Source: Trematomus loennbergii
Taxonomy: Eukaryota; Chordata; Actinopteri; Perciformes; Nototheniidae
DNA: 64,000 nt
Direction of reading: 5' to 3'
Assembly (NCBI GenBank): GCA_012861695.1
Contig: JAAOOA010000016.1
Span: 27,653,472-27,717,471, forward strand
Shown piece after piece: positions 49,716 through 58,700 of this stretch; the stretch's first letter is position 1, and every line of letters begins with the position of its first letter. The translations under genes and the position numbers were made by a program. Under the pieces are notes generated by a model that was not told where the DNA came from, ran no database searches, and saw only the letters and a program-made list of their open reading frames with translations.

Positions 49716-50032
49716 TTGAATCTTTCTGTGAATGAGCTCTTGTGGTTCTGCCACTGGAAGTATTCCCAGAAACCTCCGTCTCAGTTTGATGAAAACCATT
49801 TCTGCTGGGACGAACTGACACACCACGTATTATATAATCATTATATCTGACACTTGAATTTATATACAGCGAGTCCTTGACGGAGCCAGATGTTATGGCG
49901 GATTTGAGAGCTGCACGTCTTTTCATCATGCACTCTGTTCTGGACAGTAATTATGTGCAGTATTATTGTACATGTCAATGCTGTATTTATCTGAGGGCTA
50001 ACACATGTCGCAGGAAACAGATCCAGAGTCTG

Positions 50033-50457
50033 TGTTACGGTTTTGTATTTATGTTTTCATTTTCCACCTTTTGTTTTGAAATGTTTTCCTCCTTGTGTCT
50101 TCTCTGTTCCTTCTTCCTGTGTTTGCCTTCCTGTCGTTAGTTTCCCTGGTGTGTCTGATTGTCTGATTGTGTTCACCTGTTGCCCTTGTGTTTCTGCCTC
50201 CCTTACCCCAGCTGTGTCTTGTCTTGTGATTACCCCTCTCTGTATTTAGTCTTGTCTTCCCCTGTGTGCCTTGTCGGTTCATTGTTGGTTTTTCCTGTCT
50301 CCCTCCATGTCAGTCACGGTCAGTTTTTGTGCTACCTATGTGTTTCATGCCATGTTTTTGTTCAGCTTTTAAAATAAAGCTCGCTTTTTGTTTATAGACC
50401 TTTTTACCTTTTATTGTAGTCTGCATTTGGGTCCTACCCTTTCCACGCATCCTAACA
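50033..50457 (+). mobile_element. Solo LTR of the 38259 family
   Basis: TGTTACGG...CTAACA, closely similar to the two LTRs at 38259 and 41015, with GTCTG on both sides (50028-50032, 50458-50462). A full element here was probably reduced by LTR-LTR recombination. Confidence 0.93.
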
Positions 50458-50978
50458 GTCTGCTGACTGCTTCATGCCAGATGGGGGGAACAAACTGAAT
50501 ACTCTGATTTTGTATTCTTTTGCTATTTCATAGTAAAGATTACAGTTTTAGGATCTTTGTTTCGAGTGTTGGAATAAAAACATTTAGGCTAGTACTTGAG
50601 TACTGAACTTAAGTACACATGGTTGGTGAATTTGAGTACTTCCCCGTACTTTTCCCGTTTAGTTCCGTTAGGCTACCCCTTATGTTCACACCAAAAAGAG
50701 TACTTAGTGCCGGGAACTTTTACCCCATTTTTAGTGCCTGCTAGAGAGGTGGTACCAAAAAAGTACCAAAAAAGTACCAATTTCTATTGGCTGGGCGAAT
50801 TGCAAACCACGGCCCGTAAAAATCTGAAAAGTTTTGTGAAGCCGCCATTGTATTTGTGGCATTAGCATTAGCATTAGCCCCGCGCACCAACGGAGAGAGA
50901 ATAACTTATGGCAACACAAAGAAAACATGGGAGCGGTGGAGATGAGGAGGTGTCGACGTTCTGGCGATTTACTCGGAA

Positions 50979-51025
50979 GGCTTCAGTAGAAGCTGCTGGG
51001 AGTCCCAGCAGCTTCTACTGAAGCC
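50979..51025. repeat. Perfect palindrome, 23-bp arms, 1-nt centre
   Basis: The left arm begins GGCTTCAGTAGAAGCTGC. The right arm is its exact reverse complement after a single central G at 51002. Confidence 0.97.
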
Positions 51026-51199
51026 AGTCCCCAACTCCGGGGACTTCCGGCCGGGGACTTCGGGTGGCAGTATACGCCGTGAAGTTGTTTGCGGCCTGCC
51101 AGTAAACCCAAAGCAGAAGAAGACGAAGTGACATCAGCGGCTCATTTGCATAATCTTCCCTCAGGGAACTTATTCCGGTGTGAACGCGATTGGTACTGA

Positions 51200-51891
51200 G
51201 ACCCCATTTACACGGAACGTTTGCGTTTACGCACCGTATGCGTTTTCAAAAAAGTATTCCGTGCACACATTCGATTCATTTAACGTGTCCGTTCACACGA
51301 GACCGCTGGAAACGCTGGAAACGCTGTAGTACATATACCAGGCCTGTAAGTGGCACTGCTGCCGCCACAAAATACACCAAAAGCAGCGAAGAAGACCCTG
51401 GAGCATGGTTGCCATGGTTGCCCTTCTGTTTATTCTCCGCGGGGACGGCGTGTGCTCCTGCTGTAGATCTCTCCGGTAGTCCACCAGCAGATGAAAAACA
51501 CCCACCTCTCCGCCTCTTCCAAGGGACGAGGGGACCGAAAAGTGTCTAATAATATAAGAATAATAAACGGAGCCTCTCTTTTCCTCCCCTCTTCTGACAG
51601 CCCAGCAGCTGATCTCTGAGCAGGAGACGTGGGAGAGGGAGGCGTGGGGAGAGGGATGCGGGGCTATTTCATCGTTATCAGAAAATGATCGTATAGAGGC
51701 GTACAGACGGATCCGTTTGACCCCCCAGAGCGCTCCGTTTGCAGATCTATCCACCTTGGGACCTGTTATCGTTTGCGGGGTCCGTTTCTATCGTTTTGTT
51801 ACGGCCTCGTGTAAACGAAAGGGCTATACGCAAGAGAAACTATGCGGATGCAATACGTTTCGTCCTCGTGTAAACGGGGTCTTAGTGCCCT
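51200..51891 (+). mobile_element. PIF/Harbinger-type MITE, copy 2
   Basis: Ends GACCCCATTTACACGGAACG and CGTGTAAACGGGGTC. Flanks are TGA and TTA, fitting a TTA duplication with one change. The interior matches the 28991 copy (inverted) and the 37693-42067 copy. Confidence 0.85.
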
Positions 51892-51938
51892 GGGGCACTA
51901 AGTGCCAGCACTAAGTACGGCAAAGTACTTACGTTTTA

Positions 51939-52327
51939 TTAAAGGTGGGGTAGGTCGTTTTGGAGAAACCAGCTCGAGTGCACTAGAATTTGAAAATACA
52001 CAACAGGAAAAAATCTGCCCCTTCCTTCAGACTTCCTTACAGAGCCCCTCCTCCAACACACACAAACGCGCACATGACCAATGAGGGCACGAGATAAGTT
52101 TGTGCAAGATGGAAGGCTGACAGGCAGGTAGGCCATCCAGTTATTTTACTCGGGCCGGCTCAGATGATTGGTCGTGCTTTTACAGCGCCACGGCTTCCAC
52201 AGATGACATTTTTTAATGTATTTGTTGTCAAAGCATTTAATGTATTCATTGCTATCGGGATGTTAAGAGCATTCCATGGAATATAACAAAAAGTGTTTCT
52301 GAAATAAATTACATACCCCACCTTTAA
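51939..52327 (+). mobile_element. TTAAAGGTGGGGTA MITE, copy 4
   Basis: Ends TTAAAGGTGGGGTAGGT and ACATACCCCACCTTTAA. The interior is like copies 1-3. It abuts the right end of MITE copy B. Confidence 0.87.
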
Positions 52328-52329
52328 GA

Positions 52330-53280
52330 CTCCATTTAGTGCTTAAATAAGTTCTATATTTTCATATTTTTAATGCAACAAACACATTACTGCAACAGGA
52401 ATAAGTAGTTTTACATTTGTTTGTTACCTATATTTTTCCTGCACAATCAATACTTTTACTATGGGTATTTTAACTAAATTCAATACTTTGAGTCGGCTGA
52501 TGATACTACTTTTACTTCAGTGAGGTTTTGAATACCTGACTTTGACTTGTATTATTTTAATAACTAAAGTTCCAAATCAACAGTTATTTGTATTTAACCA
52601 ACATAAAGAATCTACATGCTTTATCCACCACTTCCTTTGTTTCTGCACAGTAACTTTGTCCTCTTTCCCTCATCCTATCTCCTTCATCCTTTCTCTTTAC
52701 ATTTCAGTCTTGGTTGCTCGGGGGCCTCTCAATGTCACTTTGACAAACTGTTGAGTAAAAATCTCATACAAATGAGCAACTATACATTCTGCACACACAC
52801 ACACACTCAACTTTGACCAAAACTCAGTGCCTTGGGGCCCCAATCATAATACACACATTTCCACGCTTGAATCTGTCACGCTTCCTCTCTTTCTCTTGTA
52901 CATTATATGAATACCTGAATAACTTTGAGAACCATTTTGCTTTCTGTTGGAACAGTCTGAATGCTCACTGGACACATATACCAGTAAGAACGTTCATTAC
53001 TTTTGTATAGTTACACTTGCTTGTGTTTGGGAAAGTTAGCTGACAACCAACATGAACCCATACTGCACTGGATAAAATCTTTGGTTAAGTACATTTATCT
53101 GCCAATTTTTGTTATGTTGCTTTGCATGTCCAGATTATTTATAAAACATATCATTAATGGATTCAGATATTATGTAATATGTTTGCTAAAACTACACAGC
53201 AGTTTATAAAAGGAGCTTAACCTTTAGCAGTTGCAACATTGCATTGCAAAACTGGCCCCGGTAACGGTACAAATCTCAAC
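52330..53280. other. Intergenic, nothing recognised
   Basis: AT-rich with a short CA tract near 52792. No gene or repeat ends identified. Confidence 0.4.
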
Positions 53281-53329
53281 CTGTCGTACAATGGACAGCT
53301 TCCCCCCCCCTCTATGTATATACTCGCAT

Positions 53330-53665
53330 TTTAGACTCTGTTACTAACTGTATATCTGTAGACTTGGTATGTCTTAAATGTCCGGTTAGGATGTATTAGA
53401 ACGAAATCTAAAATGAAAATTGTAATTAAGCCATCTGTATGTAAAAAACCACCTGTATGTAAATTGTAAATAAGCCATCTGTATGTCAAATATGTCTTAT
53501 ATGTCTTAAATGATATGATGAATTGGAAATGGGGGACCCTGATGTAAACAAGACGAAAGTCTTTCTCTGGTCTGCATCCCCTTAACAATTGTATGTTTTG
53601 AGCTGTACTGTACTGTACCCAATATACAAGCTGTTAATAAACTTTTCAATCAATCAATCAATCAA
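53330..53665 (+). mobile_element. Probable retroelement 3' end with (AATC)n tail
   Basis: It ends CTGTTAATAAACTTTTCAAT followed by AATC repeats, the form of a non-LTR retroelement tail. The upstream sequence has GCCATCTGTATGT repeats, but no protein remnant is recognised. Confidence 0.4.
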
Positions 53666-53689
53666 CATAAAGTAAATACATATTAACTT

Positions 53690-54975
53690 GTGGTTAATAT
53701 TAACCTGGAGACCATCCCGGTGCTGTGGAAGACATCCTGCGTTGTTCCGGTCCCTAAAAAGACAACTCCTTCTGGGCTCAATGACTATCGCCCTGTAGCA
53801 CTCACATCTCATGTGATGAAGGTGCTTGAGAGACTGGTCTTGGCCCATCTCAGACCGCAGGTGAGATCATTCCTTGACCCTCTGCAATTTGCCTACCAGC
53901 CTCACCTGGGGGTGGACGATGCCATTATTTACCTGCTGCAGCGTGCTCACTCATACCTGAATGGATCGGGTTGCACTGTGAGAATCACCTTTTTTGATTT
54001 CTCCAGTGCATTCAACACGATCCAGCCTCGGCTACTGAGTGACAAGCTGCAGGCTATGAGGGTAAACTCGTCCACCATCTCCTGGATTACTAACTACCTC
54101 ACGGACAGACCACAGTACGTCCGGCTGGGCAGTGTGCTGTCTGATGTGGTGGTTGGTAGTATTGGAGCCCCACAGGGGACTGTGCTGTCTCCTTTCCTGT
54201 TCACCTTATACACCTCTGACTTTCTATACAACTCAGAGTCATGCCATCTGCAGAAGTTTTCGGATGACTCTGCAGTGGTAGGGTGTATAAGGGATGGACG
54301 GGAGGAGGAGTACAGAGCGCTGGTGGGTGATTTTGTTGAGTGGACTGGAAGAAATCATCTGCTTTTGAATGTGGCCAAGACCAGAGAGATGGTCATTGAT
54401 TTCAGGAGGAAGAGGACATCTCCTCCTCTGCCCCTGTGCATTCTGGGAGAGGATGTGGCAGTTGTGGAGGTCTACAAGTACCTGGGAGTGCACTTAGACA
54501 ATGGGCTGAACTGGAGGATCAACACTGACGCTGTGTACAAGAAGGGATGAGCCGACTCTATTTTCTGAGGAAGCTGAGATCCTTCAACGTATGCAGTAAG
54601 ATGCTGGAGATCTTCTATCAGTCTGTGGTGGCTAGTGCACTCTTCTTTGCTGCGGTCTGCTGGGGGGGCAGCATCAGAGCCGGTGACACCAGCAGGATCA
54701 ATAAACTGATCAGGAAAGCTGGGTCAGTCATCGGCATCAAGCTGGACCCCTTTGAAGCTGTGGTGGAGAGGAGGACACTGAACAGGCTGTTGTCCATCAT
54801 GGATAACCCCACCCATCCTCTCCACCTGCAGCTGGACAGTCAACGGAGCTCCTTCTCCAACAGACTGCTGCAGCTCCCCTGTCACAAGGACAGATACTGG
54901 AAAACATTCCTGCCCACTGCAATAACACTGTACAATAAATCACCTCTGGCTGGAAGAGAACTCTCTGCTCCATAG
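53690..54975 (+). pseudogene. Rex-like reverse transcriptase fragment, one frame break
   Basis: Frame 1 (to 54550) has VPVPKK, NDYRPVALTSHVMKVLER, FFDFSSAFNTIQPRLL, GAPQGTVLSPFLFTLYTSDF and the active-site KFSDDSAVVGC. Frame 2 (54547-54975) has LYFLRKLRSFNVC through FLPTAITLYNKS. The switch is a -1 change at a GGG run (54544-54546) between AVYKKG and SRLYFL. The endonuclease domain and the RT start are missing. Confidence 0.88.
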
Positions 54976-55259
54976 TTTCTCTAGAAATAAAACCACGTTG
55001 TACATTTTACTCACACATAATCTGTTTCATATTTAATACACCATAATTCCATATATTTTGAATATATATATTTGTATATATATATATAATATCTGTATGT
55101 ATATTTTCTATTTTGTATTTTGACATGTATATTTTATATTTTATTTTATTCTATTCTTGTATATTTTGTTTTATTGTAAAATGCCTTTTATGCTGCTGTA
55201 ACAAAAACAATTTCCCAATTTGGGATCAATAAAGTACGATCTATCTATCTATCTATCTA
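53690..55259 (+). mobile_element. Rex-like LINE, 5'-truncated
   Basis: It begins within the reverse transcriptase and ends with TTTGGGATCAATAAAGTACG and (ATCT)n at 55242-55259. Family placement (Rex1/Babar type, CR1 group) is from protein style and is not confirmed. Confidence 0.85.
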
Positions 55260-55535
55260 ACTTGACAGTTAATTGGTAAAAAAAAATCATATATGGAGAC
55301 ATTTTTCCTTTTTCTCTTATTGAATAATTGTAATTCATTTAATTGTTGTCATTCCTAACTTTTTTTTTTTTTTTTCTTTCGGAAAAGGTCTTTCAGCCGG
55401 AACTTTAGATCTGAATAGTAAAAAGACATCTCAGATCTGTATATCACATGGATGGGGTCACTATTTCTAATTTCACTGAGTGGTGATTTGTAAATCTGTG
55501 AACTGACGCAGCCAAATCGAACAGGCCGACGGGTA
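55260..55535. other. Spacer upstream of slc30a6
   Basis: AT-rich with a poly-T run at about 55361-55375. Confidence 0.4.
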
Positions 55536-55560
55536 CAGGAAGTCCAAAATGGCGATGGAC
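55530..55560 (+). promoter_or_regulatory. slc30a6 initiator region with ETS and YY1-like motifs
   Basis: ACAGGAAGT (ETS-type core) lies just before AAAATGGCG, a YY1-type motif that includes the start codon. This layout is common in TATA-less housekeeping promoters. Inferred from motifs only. Confidence 0.45.
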
Positions 55561-55732
55561 GGAATGATGTCCACGTCCTCGGGTCTCTCTTACCATAATG
55601 CCGGGGACTTTTACCCCAGAAAGTTCGGCCCAAAGCCGGACGTGGTTCCGTCGGGGGTAACCGAGAGGAAAGTGGGTCCGCTGGATAAACCTGACATGGT
55701 GTCGGTGGATGTCATCAACGTCACGGATTCAG
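55549..55732 (+). CDS. slc30a6: slc30a6 exon 1
   Basis: ATG in AAAATGGCG context; the donor TTCAG|GTTTGT follows 55732. It encodes 61 residues plus one base. No known domain is recognised. Confidence 0.8.
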
Positions 55733-58700
55733 GTTTGTTATGCTAACAGGCTAACGGCTAACAACACGTAGTCAAACAGGCAGCTTTGCTAACAGCTGAT
55801 TCTGGGTTTAGCTGGGAACGTTTTTTAGTTTATTCTTTCTTTAGGTGGTTATAAATGCATTTCATACATTAAACGTGTTTTTACTGGTCAGTGTGAGCCA
55901 GTTAAGTATCTCATATGTCCTTTTCGGGCCCGTGGTTCTTGTTTGTTGACGTTAACGGTTAGCTAATCCGGCTAGCATGGAACTGTCAACCGGTTTAACG
56001 TTTAAAACGGTTATTTTACTGAAACGTTTGAATGACAGTCAGTGATGGACAGAAGCGTTAAAAAAAAAGTACTCAGATATTGTACTCAAGTTAAAGTAGA
56101 AGTACTAGAGTGTAGGTATACTCTGTTACAAGTAAAAGTCATGCATTCAAAATGTTTCTTTAGAAAAAGTAGAAAAGTGTTGGCATCTACTCCACAATCA
56201 TTATACGATTCTGTACTCCCTGCCTTTATGCAGGGAGTACTTTGACTTTTCGTACTATCGATGCAGATAATTGTATACTTTTTATTTTGAATGCAGGCTT
56301 TTTACTTGTAACACAGTACTTTACTAGCAAGCAACACATCTGAGTACTTCCTTACCACTCACGACAGGTTTTACTCACTGGTGGAAAAAGCATTCAGACC
56401 TTTGACTTCAGAAAAAATAGTTCTACCAAAGTGAAGCAATATTATGTTACAAGTGAAAGCCTTGCATTGAAAAGTAATGCGTTAAAATATAAGCATCTAA
56501 ATCAGGGGTCTGCAACCTTTTTCACCAAAAGAGCCATTTTGCCCCCTTTACCACCAATGTTTTTTGTCTGGAGCCGCAAAACTATTTGATAGCTTATAAA
56601 GTTGTATTTATTTACATCATAGACAGAAACTACAGTTTTTTTTGCATGTATTATTTATTACATTATAGAAAACGGTTTACCTCTAATAATAAACAAAGAA
56701 CTCATATAAGGAGAATAAAAAATACACAGGCCTACTTTAAAATAAATCAACACAGCACTTGGGGAGTCCTCTGCACATTTGAAGAAAATAAATATAATTA
56801 AAATGGGCCCACTTTGAAATAAATAAAACATATAGCTGCACCCTAAAAAGAGCTAACTGATTGAATTATGACTGAAGATCGTCAGCTGTCTTCCTCTTCC
56901 GTGTTTTTCCTCCAATACGCCTTTGACAACTTCTCTCCACATGTCAAACATCCCGGTAAGCCAGCATCGTTTGCTGTGAAAGCATATAACTCTAACCACG
57001 CATAATTAAACCCTCTGTGTTCCTCCGATACTTTTCTTTTCATTGATGTATCCATAGTTCGCTCATCGAGCCGGGGGTCAGGTTATTCGCCTGCAAGAAA
57101 AGGCGCTGGTGCGGGACCGTAGCAGGATGTGACGCATATTTTAGTTGACATAATTAAAACCGTTTTGTTTAAATGTATGTGTCACAGTATCACCTCAAAA
57201 TACAAGATACGAAACATTTTCAACCCTGCAACAAAATATAAATAGTCCTACAAATATTTGTATTTTATTTCCTTTTATTTTTGTCTAAGCTCAAGGGAGC
57301 CAGAGTAGAGGGCTTAAAGAGCCGCAGGTTGCAGACCCCTGATCTAAATGAAGTCAAATGACTCATCACTGCTGCTGCACGCCTTCTTGAGCACGCCAGC
57401 GCGAGCACATTACACCTTTACTCGCATCTCTACACTGGCTTCCGATAAAGTTTAGAATCGATTTTAAAATGGTATTGTTTGCCTACAAAGCCTTTAATGG
57501 TTTGTTTGGCCTCCCCTTACCTGGCAGAACCATATACATCCTCCTCACGGTCACTGAGGTCTGCTGACAGATTCCTCCTTAGCCGCTTTCACACCAAGTA
57601 CTTTGCCGCACTTAGTGCCCAGCACTTAGTACCCCCATGGAACTAAGTACAGATCGCGTTCACACCGGAATAAGTTCCCTGAGGGAAGATTACGCAAATG
57701 AAGCCGCTGACGTCACTTCTTCTTCTTCTGCTTTGGGTTTACTGGCAGGCCGCAAACCACTTCACGGCGTATACTGCCACCCGAAGTCCCCGGCCGGAAG
57801 TCTTCCGAGTAAAAAGCCAGAACTCCGACACCTCCTCATCTCCACCACTCCCATGTTTTTTTTGTGTTGCCATAAGTTATTCTCTCTCCGTTTGTGCACG
57901 GGGCTAATGCTAATAATGCTAATGCCAGCAAATACAATGGCAGCTTCTACTTTTTTCTCCCAGGAAAGTACCACCTCTCTAGCAGGGACTAAAAAGGGGG
58001 GAAAAGTTCTCTGAACTAAGTTCTCTTTTGGTGTGAACGCAAAATTCCAGGCACTATCGGAACTAAACGGGAAAAGTACGGGGAAAAATACTCCGCTGTG
58101 AAAGCGCCTCTTGCTTCGCTGTAGCTGCTAAAAATCTCGCGTATTCTCCCGTGCTTTTGCAGACGACGTATACGACTTGTCAGTCTGTGCTTTAAAATTG
58201 GGGTTTTTATTTTCTGGTGTTGTATATTGTTTTACATCATGTATAAGAGTTCTCAGTCTGTGTCTTTAAGTATGGTTCTATTGTCTAGTCTTGTGTTTGT
58301 TTTGATGTCCTATCGGTTTTGTCTAAATGTATTTATGCTGCTTTTTATATATTATTGATGTACAGCACTTTGGTCAATTCAGAATAATATATTTTTATAT
58401 TTGTATTATCATTTTCGATGCATAAATGTGTTCATCTCTTTAGTGTTTAAGATGATATATTAATAATCAGAGTTTGCATAGTAACTAAAGTTATCTATTC
58501 AGTTCGGTGCAGAAATAAGAAACATTTTGTCTTTCAAACTGTATTAAAGGCTAACGTTGCGTAAAGGAAAGGCGGTTGTTGCGCTCCAAAACATAGTCAG
58601 AGAGTCTGACAACAAAAACACAATCTGAGAATCATAATGATTGTTTAATATGTTGATGACGGTATTTTCTGTTTTCTTCCACAGATGTTCACATGCACAG

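Larger units (their letters stand above)
50630..51935 (-). mobile_element. MITE with GTTCACACC ends, copy B, carrying a nested Harbinger MITE
   Basis: Antisense relative to copies A and C. It has CCCGTACTTTTCCCGTTTAG at the left and GCACTAAGTACGGCAAAGTA at the right. The Harbinger-type element at 51200-51891 interrupts it. It retains the central 23-bp-arm palindrome. Confidence 0.75.
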
